Part shown: positions 26,847 through 35,366 of the stretch, one piece after another | Numbering within the stretch: the stretch's first letter is position 1 | How the letters are laid out: the number at the start of each line of letters is the position of its first letter | Assembly (NCBI GenBank): GCA_019654215.1 | Contig: BPDI01000022.1 | Coordinates: forward strand, 1 to 48,200 | DNA: 48,200 nucleotides | Reading direction: 5' to 3' | Source of the DNA: Gammaproteobacteria bacterium | Lineage (GTDB): Bacteria > Pseudomonadota > Gammaproteobacteria > Pseudomonadales > Pseudohongiellaceae | Program-made: the position numbers and the translations under genes | Notes under the pieces: generated by a model | Told to the model about the DNA's origin: nothing | Seen by the model: the letters and a program-made list of their open reading frames with translations, nothing else | Database searches by the model: none

Positions 26847-27519
26847 ATGAGAGTTTTTACATCCGCGATATTGGTAATACTGCCAAATGCTCTAATTGCA
26901 GCAACTGCACTTGATGGCATCTGGGTATTAGATGGGCCCGGCACAGAGAGCGAAATTGTCCTCACCGAAGAAGGTGAGCGGCTGAGAATTGCATATGATC
27001 TCTTGGAGGATGATCCCAGTCTTTACTGCACTCCCGCTAGCGTCGCTCGAGTGTGGGCAAATCCCGGCTCGCGAGTAGAAATCGAGCAGGTTGGGGATAA
27101 TATTTGATTAGTTATGAATTATTCGATTTGAGGCGGGAAATTCCCTTTATTAAATCTTCAATCGCAGATTTTCCAAGTACTAAAAATTTGGAAGGGACTG
27201 AATTCGCTCAAATGGGGTCTTCAGTTGCTTGGTACGAAGGTGATCGACTTATTATCGAATCGACTAACCACATACATGGTTATATCCGAACCTCTAGAGG
27301 AATCCCTCAAGGTTCAAATACACATGCCCGTGAAGAACTGGAAGTTGATGGAGACATATTACATATAACCCATACCTAACAGACGCAAATTTATTCGAAC
27401 AACCGCTAATACTACAGTACTCCTTTAATCGACTTGAAAATGTCGAAATCGAGCGCTACAACTGCACCGATGCTGATTATGATTGGTTTATTGAGTTGAA
27501 TATGCATAAAGAGGACTAA
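26847..27519 (+). CDS. Secreted hypothetical protein, partner of a DUF6152 gene (frameshifted)
   Basis: Three frames form one protein of about 224 residues. A signal peptide (MRVFTSAILVILPNALIAATA) is followed by LDGIWVLDGPGTESEIVLTE, EDDPSLYCTPASVARVWANPG, then ISYELFDLRREIPF, WYEGDRLIIESTNHIHGYIRT, LEVDGDILHITHT and a tail ending ADYDWFIELNMHKED. The shifts are a missing T near 27088-27092 (ATTTGATT) and a missing base near 27374-27377 (ACCTAA). The DPSLxCxPxSxxRVWANP signature occurs in uncharacterised secreted proteins of marine gammaproteobacteria that sit beside DUF6152 genes, as here with a 2-base gap. Function unknown. Confidence 0.65.
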
Positions 27520-27521
27520 AC

Positions 27522-27896
27522 GTGAAAAAGCCTATTCTATTTATTTTCACAATAATTTGTTTGCCGATTCTTGCTGATGCCCATCATTCGACCGCTGCCA
27601 ATTTCACCCAAGAAATCATTTCAATAAAAGGCGTAATAGAAAGTGTTAGATCTGTTAACCCTCACTCATCGATTCTAATAAAAAATACCGATGACGAAGG
27701 CGAGATAACGTTTTGGTTAATTGAAACGACATCCCGGACTACGCTGAATCGCCAGGGCGTATCACTTGATGTTATGGAGGTGGGCTCGGAGATCACTGCT
27801 ACCGGCCGCAAAGGGCGCCGGGAATACACAATGTATCTCCAAAAAATCAGCTTTGAGGATGGTTCAGAATTTTTCCCGCGACAAGATAGAGATTAG
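27522..27896 (+). CDS. DUF6152 family secreted protein
   Basis: A 124-residue exported protein. A signal peptide ends at about LADA (19), and the mature part begins with HHSTAANF, the AHHSxAxxF start typical of DUF6152. Next come IISIKGVIESVRSVNPHSSILIKN (the ...GxVxxVxxxNPHxxIxL strand pair) and TTLNRQGVSLDVMEVGSEITATGRKGR, all family-like, consistent with a small OB-like beta barrel. GTG start at 27522 with AGAGGA 7-8 bases upstream; it begins 2 bases after the preceding gene's stop, so the pair forms an operon. The role of the family is unknown to me. Confidence 0.75.
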   Translation: MKKPILFIFTIICLPILADAHHSTAANFTQEIISIKGVIESVRSVNPHSSILIKNTDDEGEITFWLIETTSRTTLNRQGVSLDVMEVGSEITATGRKGRREYTMYLQKISFEDGSEFFPRQDRD

Positions 27897-28044
27897 AGTC
27901 ATTCGCAAATTTAAGATCGAAAAGTTGCCACTCCCTTTAAAACCAACATATTAATCAACTAAGCGCAGCACGATAGTTGATTTTTGTTACATAACTTTAA
28001 ACATCAAAGTGCGTATCAGAATTTATTGTTAAAAGGAGAAAAAA

Positions 28045-28425
28045 ATGTCAGAAGAATTAGGAACATATTCATTAAAATATAAAGGTAGTACTTATACATC
28101 TAATGAAGCTGGTGATATAACTATTCATCAAAACTGGGAAGGAACTGCGGACGGTTTTGGTACCGTATTTGGGACACTCATTTGGGGGCCTACTCCTCCT
28201 TCTGGTTTAAATGAAGGCGGCAAAATCGAATGGGTTGGACAATCCTTTTTAGACGATGGCACCACAGTGGTAGGCCAAGGCGAAGGAACTTGGGAAACCC
28301 CGCCAGATGACCATGTCGCTAAAACTTCTTTGCTCATAAATATTTCTGATGGCACGCAAATTAGGAGCGAAGGAGAAATGGCACTTGAAACTCTAGAATG
28401 GAATGGAACTATATATAGTGTTTAA
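28045..28425 (+). CDS. Small beta-rich hypothetical protein
   Basis: A 126-residue protein without a signal peptide and with no named family that I can assign securely. The sequence alternates short polar strands and glycine turns: MSEELGTYSLKYKGSTYTSN, TADGFGTVFGTLIWG, GQGEGTWETPPDD, and a C-terminal SDGTQIRSEGEMALETLEWNGTIYSV. Repeated G-x-G-T and D-G-T turns suggest a small beta barrel, like those found in widespread DUF3224-type or lipocalin-like proteins. AAAGGAG is 7 bases before the ATG, a strong binding site, so expression is credible. It stands alone, followed by a stem-loop at 28455. AT-rich at its start. Confidence 0.7.
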   Translation: MSEELGTYSLKYKGSTYTSNEAGDITIHQNWEGTADGFGTVFGTLIWGPTPPSGLNEGGKIEWVGQSFLDDGTTVVGQGEGTWETPPDDHVAKTSLLINISDGTQIRSEGEMALETLEWNGTIYSV

Positions 28426-28454
28426 TTAACATAGCTATATAGAGCCAAATTATT

Positions 28455-28483
28455 ATTGGCCCATGGTCTTCTCGAGGGCCAAT
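28455..28483 (+). terminator. Stem-loop downstream of the 28045 gene, possible terminator
   Basis: ATTGGCCC (28455-28462) pairs perfectly with GGGCCAAT (28476-28483) around a 13-base loop, 30 bases after the stop codon. The following CATATTATTA is AT-rich but not a T-run, so intrinsic termination would be weak; it may instead protect the mRNA end. Confidence 0.4.
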
Positions 28484-28517
28484 CATATTATTAGAGATTC
28501 TATAAGTCCCTTGTTGG

Positions 28518-28554
28518 CCTACTCCTTTACACTAACTAAACTAGTTGGAGTAGG
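28518..28554. other. Bulged hairpin, CCTACTCC/GGAGTAGG
   Basis: CCTACTCC (28518-28525) pairs with GGAGTAGG (28547-28554). Inside it AACTA (28534-28538) pairs with TAGTT (28542-28546) around AAC, directly stacked on the right arm, leaving an 8-base bulge on the left. It lies about 85 bases before the META-like gene and 35 bases after the previous stem-loop. Function unknown. Confidence 0.4.
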
Positions 28555-28639
28555 TCACGTTATTCGCGAATGCTTTGGACCGCATTGTAGAAATACTAAG
28601 GGAAGCCCGGGTCGAGGTGTAAGATGTTAGTGGTGACAG

Positions 28640-29095
28640 ATGCTTGAATTTAATCCGATGCCTGCAAAACAAAAATATTTTTTTAACTTACTTTTGATCT
28701 GTGCATTTAATTTCAATCCTGTTTCTGCCCAAGAAAAATCTCTGGAGAACACCTCTTGGCAGTTAATTGCAATATATGGTTTCAATAATTCTGAATTTAT
28801 TCCGAATAATCCTGAAAATTATCTCATGCGTTTTCGTCTAGAAAGTAGATTGCAAATTGAAGCAGACTGTAATCAGGCTGGGGCTACTTGGACGCAAGAT
28901 ATTGATAGGCTGACGCTGACGGATTTGGTCACAACACGAAAACTTTGTGTTCAGCCTTCTCTATTCAATCGTTTCATTATGAACCTAGATCGCTCTGAAT
29001 CTTATGAATTATTAGATGATCAGCTGATTTTACGAACGAATTCTGAGGCAGACTGGATGTTGTTTGAACCATACGTTTTTGTGCCGTCTTTCTAG
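28640..29095 (+). CDS. META/HslJ-like secreted protein
   Basis: A 151-residue exported protein with one META (DUF306) domain, the fold of heat-shock protein HslJ. After a signal peptide (hydrophobic LLLICAFNFNPVSA, ending about 30) come NTSWQLIAIYGF, MRFRLESRLQIEADCNQAGATW (the strand with the conserved Cys-Asn, CN) and LTLTDLVTTRKLC, then FNRFIMNLDRSESYELLDDQLILRTN, which matches the F...L...xxYxxxxxxLxL closing pattern of META. The second Cys (about 103) may pair with that of DCNQ. The ATG at 28640 or the internal one at 28658 may be used; neither has a strong binding site. Role unknown. Confidence 0.7.
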   Translation: MLEFNPMPAKQKYFFNLLLICAFNFNPVSAQEKSLENTSWQLIAIYGFNNSEFIPNNPENYLMRFRLESRLQIEADCNQAGATWTQDIDRLTLTDLVTTRKLCVQPSLFNRFIMNLDRSESYELLDDQLILRTNSEADWMLFEPYVFVPSF

Positions 29096-29297
29096 ACAGG
29101 CTTGAAGGTTGTTTAATACAGGATGTCCGCTAGTGCTTTCCCTCGGGATGCAGTGACATTCTGCGTTTTTGTACTCAGAACTATCCTAACGCGCAACCAA
29201 TCTTGTCTATTTCCGAGCTTATTAAACGCCTTTGTTAATAAATTCTTGCAGCTATCTATACCACTAGAAGCAGAAACAACCTTTCACCATTCAAAAT

Positions 29298-29333
29298 AAA
29301 AAAGGCCGGGGAATTAAGCCCCGGCCTTTTTTT
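29298..29333. terminator. Strong bidirectional intrinsic terminator
   Basis: GGCCGGGG (29304-29311) and CCCCGGCC (29319-29326) form a perfect 8-bp G/C stem with a 7-base loop. It is flanked by six A's on the left and seven T's on the right. It lies 15 bases after the stop of the minus-strand cytochrome gene, which it should terminate. It could also stop transcription from the META-like gene on the other side. Confidence 0.93.
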
Positions 29334-29347
29334 AAAACCAACTTTAT

Positions 29348-29920
29348 CTAGAAGGGATAATCCTGCAGTCTGGGTTGGTTTGGAAACCAATCCGGAACCT
29401 GTGCCCAGTTATCCTGATTAGGCATCTTAATTTTAGGCAACGTGTCCTGATTTAATACCATCTGATCGTCTGTTATAACATCATTGAGATATAACAAGTA
29501 CGCTGTTATTGAATAGACCTCATCTGGCGAGAGTGTACCTTCGGCACCAAGAGGCATACCTCGATTTATGTAATCCCAAACCGTAGTTGCATAAGGAGAG
29601 CGGATAGGAAGAATTCTTCCATATCCCCATGGGTTTTCCAGAATACCCACATCTCTCTTAACTAGCCTAGGCGCGAGACCATCGGTACCATTAGTACCAT
29701 GACAACCGGCACAGCCCTTTTCAAGGAACAGTTGGGCACCTAAGTCAGCAGTGCCACTGCCTGCAGGAAGCTCATCACCTGTTGGCGCAATGGCAATATC
29801 CCAGGCGGTTATTTCTTCCGCGCTAGGCGTCCGACCAACACCATATTTGGTTGGCGACTGAGCGTGTGCTGCAATGCCCAGTAGCATGACTACCGGGAGT
29901 AATAGATTAAATAATCGCAT
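29348..29920 (-). CDS. Cytochrome c subunit of a SoxCD/SorAB-type dehydrogenase
   Basis: Periplasmic mono-haem cytochrome c expected to take electrons from the SoxC-like enzyme. The 190-residue protein starts at ATG 29920 with a signal peptide (MRLFNLLLPVVMLLGIAAHA). The haem motif is CAGCH in LEKGCAGCHGTNGTDGLAPRL. The C-terminal YATTVWDYINRGMPLGAEGT, then LSPDEVYSITAYLLYLNDVI, is typical of SoxD/SorB-like cytochromes; the Met in RGMP is the likely second haem ligand. The start lies inside the soxC end (14-base overlap), so translation is coupled. SoxD proper is usually di-haem and longer, so this is a shorter version. It is followed by a strong terminator. Confidence 0.85.
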   Translation of the reverse strand: MRLFNLLLPVVMLLGIAAHAQSPTKYGVGRTPSAEEITAWDIAIAPTGDELPAGSGTADLGAQLFLEKGCAGCHGTNGTDGLAPRLVKRDVGILENPWGYGRILPIRSPYATTVWDYINRGMPLGAEGTLSPDEVYSITAYLLYLNDVITDDQMVLNQDTLPKIKMPNQDNWAQVPDWFPNQPRLQDYPF

Positions 29921-31154
29921 TGTGCACACTTCCATCAGCATGAATTCGCCATGGCTGAATCGAGTTGTCCTGACCACGCACACGGATTCGTTCACCCGGA
30001 GGTGTATTCCAGAATTCACCAATTTCCTGTCGAGAAGGCTGGACCTGGCCTAATTCATCGATACAGCGCGACTGTAATTCGCACTCAGAACCATCCCACT
30101 CCCAATCAAAGGCAAACAGGGTATGAGCCATTGCTTGTGGCTCGCCACGAATCTCCGCGTCGAACCATGTCTGGCCTCCGTCGGTAGTTACTTCAACTCG
30201 ATCTACTTTTCCGCCACCCGACCAAGCTAAGCCACTTACTTGATAATAACCAGTACCTGGCAACTGCATGCCGCCAGAAGGGTGAACAATTACGGATTTA
30301 GGGCCAATCTGATAACCCAACGCGGCAGTGGCTGGATCCTGAGTTAAGTGACCATAGTCGTTGTAGGTCATGTAGTACTGATCAACTACCTTAATGCGTC
30401 GTAACCACTTAACATTGAAGATTCCTTCGAATCCTGGAACTAGCAACCGCAGAGGGAAGCCTTGTTGAGGGCGCACTGGCTCACCATTCATCGCATAACA
30501 AAGTAGACAGTCATCCATCGCCTTCGTCATCGGAATACTGGAGGCTCCTTTAACTTCTTCTATGCCCTCAGCCACTATCCATTCAGCACCTTCTTTAACA
30601 CCCGCTTCTTCCAGCAAAGTTGATAAAAGAACACCAGTCCATTCCGCATTACTGGTCATACCATGAGTTTCTTGAACCGAAGTCATGCGGCTGTTGGCCC
30701 TGTTACCTGCACACTCAACAAAATGCATACGAGTTACTGAAGGAAGACGTTTAAGTTCATCCATAGTGAACAATAATGGATTATCAACCAGCCCATGAAT
30801 CATCAGGCGATGCTTCTCAGGATCGATATCCGGCAGATAGGACCCACGGGTAGTACCCATATAGAAAAGGGATGAAGGTGTAATAACCCCGTATTGATCT
30901 TGAAGCGGCGTGGCGATATGAAAATCCAGCCCAAAGGTATCTGGAGAGTGGCGGCCACCATGCGGAATTCGTTCAGATGTTACGAAGCGCGAACGGGAAC
31001 CGTAAGCAACCATATCATCCGAGCCGTGGATATAACGTTCAGGACCTTCCAACTGGGCGCTTGCCGATTTGGAAGCCGCTCCGATCGCGGCACCACCAGC
31101 AATGGCAGCACCTTGTTTTAAAAATTCCCTGCGATTTTGTTTCTTAGAACCCAT
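29907..31154 (-). CDS. soxC: SoxC-like molybdopterin sulfite/sulfane dehydrogenase
   Basis: Tat-exported molybdenum enzyme of the sulfite oxidase family, closest to SoxC. The start MGSKKQNRREFLKQGAAIAG has the twin-arginine signal. The Moco domain includes MHFVECAGNRANS with the Mo-ligand Cys148, then NAEWTGVLLSTLLEEAG and PQQGFPLRLLVPGFEGIFNVKWLRRIKV, which fit SoxC. The C-terminal dimerisation domain starts at GTGYYQVSGLAWSGGGKVDRVEVTTDGG. ATG 31154 is chosen over TTG 31160 because AGGAG is 7 bases before it. No soxXYZAB genes are in the window, so it may act on sulfite or a sulfonate product rather than in full thiosulfate oxidation. Confidence 0.88.
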   Translation of the reverse strand: MGSKKQNRREFLKQGAAIAGGAAIGAASKSASAQLEGPERYIHGSDDMVAYGSRSRFVTSERIPHGGRHSPDTFGLDFHIATPLQDQYGVITPSSLFYMGTTRGSYLPDIDPEKHRLMIHGLVDNPLLFTMDELKRLPSVTRMHFVECAGNRANSRMTSVQETHGMTSNAEWTGVLLSTLLEEAGVKEGAEWIVAEGIEEVKGASSIPMTKAMDDCLLCYAMNGEPVRPQQGFPLRLLVPGFEGIFNVKWLRRIKVVDQYYMTYNDYGHLTQDPATAALGYQIGPKSVIVHPSGGMQLPGTGYYQVSGLAWSGGGKVDRVEVTTDGGQTWFDAEIRGEPQAMAHTLFAFDWEWDGSECELQSRCIDELGQVQPSRQEIGEFWNTPPGERIRVRGQDNSIQPWRIHADGSVHNAII

Positions 31155-31433
31155 GGGCAATCTCCTATCCTTTTACTTTTTACCTTCTTCTATGCGGATT
31201 AACTAAAGCAATTGTGATCCTTGGAGTATACGCGCAGGACAATCATTCCAAAAGACCTTTAGAAGCGCTGTAACACCTTGTTTCAACGCATTTATCTCAT
31301 TTTAGTCGCCTCAAAATCAGCCTCAACCAAGCTGCTCACAGGCCAGCAATTCCATTGTATTTCACAAAAATCATCCCCATATTGTTTGGAATACCAGTAT
31401 TATTTCAGTTCTGACTACTCATTGGAGTTTGCC

Positions 31434-32288
31434 ATGAAACGAGTTTTTCTCTTCGTAGCCACCAACCTAGCAATTCTTCTGGTTCTGGGGATCGTGCTCA
31501 GCATCTTGATGCCGGTATTGGGGCTCGATTCTGCGTCCAATAGCGGACTGTTCTTTATCTGCGCCATTTTCGGTATGGGGGGATCTTTTTTATCCCTGCT
31601 CATGTCCAAGTGGATTGCTAAGCGCAGCGTAGGTGCCTATGTAATCGAAAAGCCGCGCAACCAGGAAGAATCCTGGCTGGTAGACACAGTTCGACGGCAG
31701 GCTGAAATGGCAGGAATAGGCATGCCAGAAGTCGCAATCTACGATTCACCGGAAATCAATGCATTCGCCACCGGAGCGAATCGAAACAATGCACTGGTAG
31801 CAGTGAGCACCGGCTTATTGCGTAACATGACTGCTGATGAAGCCGAAGCGGTTCTAGGCCATGAAGTCAGTCACGTTGCCAATGGCGATATGGTTACACT
31901 TACTTTGATTCAAGGCGTGCTAAATACTTTTGTTTACTTCTTTGCCCGAGTTGTCGCCAACATTGTGAACCGCGGCAACAACTCCGTCTTCGTCTATTTC
32001 ATGACGGTAATGGCGTTCCAAGCAATTTTTGGCATTCTCGCTTCTATTATTGTGATGAGATTTTCTCGCTATCGTGAATATCGCGCCGATAGTGGTGGAG
32101 CGAATCTGGCTGGTCGACAAAAAATGATTGCTGCACTGCAACGGTTGCAATCGAATCACCAGGAAAGTCAATTGGATGGCCAACTTACCGCTTTCGGTAT
32201 CACCGGTAAGCGCTCCTGGGCAGAATTGTTTATGAGTCATCCTCCAATCGAGAAACGAATAGCGGCACTACAAGGACAGCACGGTTAA
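31434..32288 (+). CDS. htpX: Membrane zinc protease HtpX
   Basis: Inner-membrane metalloprotease for quality control of membrane proteins. The 284 residues begin with two hydrophobic helices (4-26 and 37-58). The zinc motif HEVSH (143-147) follows, then two more hydrophobic segments (about 154-175 and 185-205) and [15 protein letters not shown], which supplies the third zinc ligand Glu. It ends [15 protein letters not shown], a family hallmark. ATG 31434 is chosen with TTGGAG 6 bases upstream; the frame extends upstream from 31278 but lacks family similarity there. The gene converges on and overlaps the next gene's stop by 4 bases. Typically heat- or envelope-stress-induced. Confidence 0.93.
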   Translation: MKRVFLFVATNLAILLVLGIVLSILMPVLGLDSASNSGLFFICAIFGMGGSFLSLLMSKWIAKRSVGAYVIEKPRNQEESWLVDTVRRQAEMAGIGMPEVAIYDSPEINAFATGANRNNALVAVSTGLLRNMTADEAEAVLGHEVSHVANGDMVTLTLIQGVLNTFVYFFARVVANIVNRGNNSVFVYFMTVMAFQAIFGILASIIVMRFSRYREYRADSGGANLAGRQKMIAALQRLQSNHQESQLDGQLTAFGITGKRSWAELFMSHPPIEKRIAALQGQHG

Positions 32289-33109
32289 GAGTGGAAGATT
32301 GCTTTGCGCTTTTCCATAAACGCAGAGATCGCTTCCTTCGATTCCGGATCAGCCATGCTTGCGACGAGATGCTCTGCTTCAAGTCGCAAGCTAGCATCTA
32401 AGTCCTGATCTAGCCCCTGATTTAAATTTGTTTTCATTCGACCAAAAGCATTGGTCGGCCCATTAGCAAGTTTTGCAACATAAGCCTGTGCGTCAGCTCG
32501 AAACGTATCTTGGGAAAACACTTTGTTAAAAATCCCCAGGCGCGCGCAATCTTCTGCCCCGACTCTGTCGCTTAAGTAAAACAATTCTTTTGCTTTGGCT
32601 AAACCAATCAGCCGCGGTAAAAACCAACTAGCACCGTAATCTCCTGATAACCCTATGTTGCTAAAGGCTGTTGTAACAAAAGCATTGTCAGAAGCAATTC
32701 GCAAATCACAGGCAAGCGCAATAGAGAGGCCTGCACCTGCCGCCGCGCCTGGTAAAGCAGCGACTGTTATTTTGTTCAGTTCATGAATGCGCTTAGTCAG
32801 GCTTTTTTGTTTTTCGATAAGATTTTTAACTCTCTCCTGATCAGTCGGTGTTGGTTCTGCGGAGTCCTTTTTAACGCCGGACCCCATCTCCGAAACATCC
32901 CCGCCCGCACAAAAGGCATCTCCGGCACCAGTAATCATTACTGCGCCTGCCCGCGCATCATTTTCCAATTGAGCCAGCGTCTGCCTTAGAGCTGGAGTCA
33001 GAACATCTCCCAGCGCATTTTTCTTATGGGGCTTATTTAGTGTGATCGAAGCAACCCGATCTTCAATCATACAAAGTAGCTCTTCAGTTCCAGTATCAAT
33101 TTCAATCAT
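32285..33109 (-). CDS. Enoyl-CoA hydratase/isomerase family protein
   Basis: Crotonase-fold enzyme acting on acyl-CoA. The 274-residue sequence starts [21 protein letters not shown] and has both oxyanion-hole segments: [12 protein letters not shown] (about 65-76) and [22 protein letters not shown] (about 118-139). The catalytic region reads [29 protein letters not shown], with a Gly-Asp (SGDYG) in place of the usual catalytic glutamate pair, so hydratase versus isomerase cannot be decided. The C-terminus is the usual helical trimer arm. It lies 14 bases upstream of the stop of the permease gene cluster on the same strand and is likely the last gene of that run. Confidence 0.87.
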   Translation of the reverse strand: MIEIDTGTEELLCMIEDRVASITLNKPHKKNALGDVLTPALRQTLAQLENDARAGAVMITGAGDAFCAGGDVSEMGSGVKKDSAEPTPTDQERVKNLIEKQKSLTKRIHELNKITVAALPGAAAGAGLSIALACDLRIASDNAFVTTAFSNIGLSGDYGASWFLPRLIGLAKAKELFYLSDRVGAEDCARLGIFNKVFSQDTFRADAQAYVAKLANGPTNAFGRMKTNLNQGLDQDLDASLRLEAEHLVASMADPESKEAISAFMEKRKAIFHS

Positions 33110-33123
33110 TCCGTTTACCTATC

Positions 33124-34518
33124 TTATTCTGTTTCTAATGGATCAGAAGAAGCTGCATTACTTTTTTTAGTTGCCAGAAAATAGAAAAGCCCGCCTAGTG
33201 TTATCCAGAAAATTATAATTGCCCATTCCTGTGGCCACAGCAACGCTGAAGGGCTGCCGGGCAGATACAAGAATCCCAGCCCGATAGACAAAACTAACGC
33301 AGCCCAACCAACCAAGTTTCCGAATCGGACACGGTAGGGTCGTTCCAGTTCCGGTTCGCGATTACGTAATACAAGAAATGACCAGGACACCATGCCGTAA
33401 GCAAGAACAATACCGAAACCTCCTGCATCAACTAACCACACCATTACTGGCCTACCGAAGAATGGACCAATCACCGAAAGACCGCCGATTAGCAGAATGG
33501 CATTATAGGGCGTTCGATAACGTGGGTGCAGTTTACCCAGTGCAGGTGGCAATAGGTCAGCACGTGCCAGAGCATATATTGCTCGACTTCCACCAACTAT
33601 GAATGCATTCCAACTAGTAATTATTCCAGCCAGGCCAGCCCCTAACATAGCAAGCCGACCAAACTCTCCGTAGATTTTCGAGTTCGCTTCTGCAGCCAAA
33701 ACATCACTGCTGCCAAGTTCATTTTCGTTAACCATAAGGCTCACGCCAAGAACAATTAGACAGTACCATGCAATGGCCATCATTACAGAAAGCATTAACA
33801 CGGCACCAATTCTCGAAACGGTAGGTCAATTTCCTCTGCGGCTTGAGGAATTGTATCGAAACCAACAAACATGAAAGGCACCATCACTAGAACAAGAGTT
33901 ATGCCTACAGGACCATCTATAAATAGCGGATCTAAATTAGTTACCTGTCCCCTGAAAAAAGAACCAAAAAGAAATAAACCCCCGACCAACAAAATAACAA
34001 TCACCACCGTGGATTGCACAATTGCCGCTATACGCACACCACGAATATTTAACATAGTCATGACTGCCGCCCCGGTAACACCTACCAGTACCCATGAAAG
34101 GTAGACGTCCCATCCTGCAATCTGCCAAAGAAAAACTCGATCAAGACCAGGAATCATGGAATCGAGAACAGTAGGGAGCGCCACAGCTTCAAAAGTAACT
34201 ACAGATACATAGCCAAAAATAAATTTCCCAAGTACAAATAAAAGAAGCACCTGCTCCTAATGCTCGATGACTGTAGACGTGCTCTCCACCAGCGAATGGT
34301 AATGCAGAAGCGAGCTCAGCATAGGTGAGACCAATCACTAACATAATGGCGCCGCCAATCAGAAAAGCAATTATGGCACCAGCAGTTCCCGCGGATTCAA
34401 TCCAGTTAGAAGAAAGTACTACCCAACTCCAACCGATCATTGCTCCAAAGGCCAGCGCTAAGGCATCACGCCTGCCTAATACGCGGCGAAATCCTGACTC
34501 TTGACCCGACTCAGACAT
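33124..34518 (-). CDS. APC-family amino acid/polyamine permease (frameshifted)
   Basis: Membrane transporter of the amino acid-polyamine-organocation superfamily, about 465 residues when the three pieces are joined. The start MSESGQESGFRRVLGRRDAL, then ALAFGAMIGWSWVVLSSNWI, shows the TM1 GxxIG break. LTYAELASALPFAGGEHVYSHRALG follows, then a middle piece (VMVPFMFVGFDTIPQAAEEIDLP) and the C-terminal helices with SWNAFIVGGSRAIYALARADLLPPALGKLHPRYRTPYNAI, all APC-typical. Shifts lie near 34235-34240 (T-run) and near 33800-33805 (resumes IGAVLMLSVMMAIAWY). The substrate is unknown. It is sandwiched between two enoyl-CoA hydratase genes. Confidence 0.82.
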
Positions 34519-34546
34519 TTATTAAATTCCAGCAGAATAAAATGAT

Positions 34547-35351
34547 TTACTTACCTTGGAAATCTCCTGCCCGTCTTTCTGACACAGCTTTAACGCCTTC
34601 GAAGTGATCCTCAGTTTGAGTTAACCAGAATTGTTCACGGCCTTCGATATCCGTTGCCGCTTGCACCGCTTCCTGAATTCCAGGTCTTAATTGTTCGCGC
34701 AGCGAAAGCAAAGCCAAAGTGGTGCGTTTTCTGCGATTTCGGTCGCCAATGCGATTGCATTTTCGCGAATACCAGCAGCTGAACATAAAACATCCGCAGC
34801 CCCCCAAACTCCATTGCAGTTTCGCCGTTAATTCTTCTTCCGCTATAAAAAAGCAGATGGGACTTTTGCACTCCGATTGCTCTCGGTAAAGTATGGGTCA
34901 AACCAAAGCCGGGCGTGAATCCGAGCTTTACGAAGTTTGCGGTTAAACGCGTATTCTCACAAACAACCCGAAAGTCAGCCATCATAGCCACACCCAGTCC
35001 GCCTCCCACAGCGGCACCCTGCACTGCAGCAATAACTGGTTTTTTATTACCGAACAAGCGAACAGCTTCCTGATAGATTGGATTTCTCTGATCAGCTGAC
35101 TCGGCGACGAGAACATCACCTTCAGCTTTTGAGTCGGGAGTTGAAAAGTTTGCACCGGCACAGAAATGTTTTCCGTTGGAGCAAAGCACTATTGCCCGGC
35201 AATTCGAATCTTCATCTAGTTCATCGAAGCAATCAGCCATGTCTCGAATCAAGGCCAGATCAAAAAAATTATTTGGCGGTCGATCGATTTCGCACTGTAC
35301 GACAAATCGAGGTAGTTGCGTGACTTTTATATCTCCATATTGTTCTTTCAT
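34547..35351 (-). CDS. Second enoyl-CoA hydratase/isomerase (frameshifted)
   Basis: Crotonase-superfamily protein of about 268 residues after repair. The N-part has CEIDRPPNNFFDLALIRDMADCFDEL, the oxyanion segments GKHFCAGANFST and VQGAAVGGGLGVAMMADFRVVC, and FVKLGFTPGFGLTHTLPRAIG. A missing G in the six-G run at 34800-34805 shifts the frame; the other frame then continues AADVLCSAAGIRENAIALAT and ENAPLALLSLREQLRPGIQEA to the end GVKAVSERRAGDFQGK. The SGRRINGETAMEFGGAADVL join is typical of the family. Catalytic Glu pairs are not obvious. It starts 15 bases before the M2 peptidase stop, so a polycistronic unit is possible. Confidence 0.82.
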
Positions 35352-35366
35352 TCTTAAATCCTTTAG

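Noticed and set aside
31360..31400. CCCCATATT upstream of htpX as a sigma-32 promoter -10 element
   Set aside because: No CTTGAAA-like -35 element at the required distance, so a heat-shock promoter cannot be supported.
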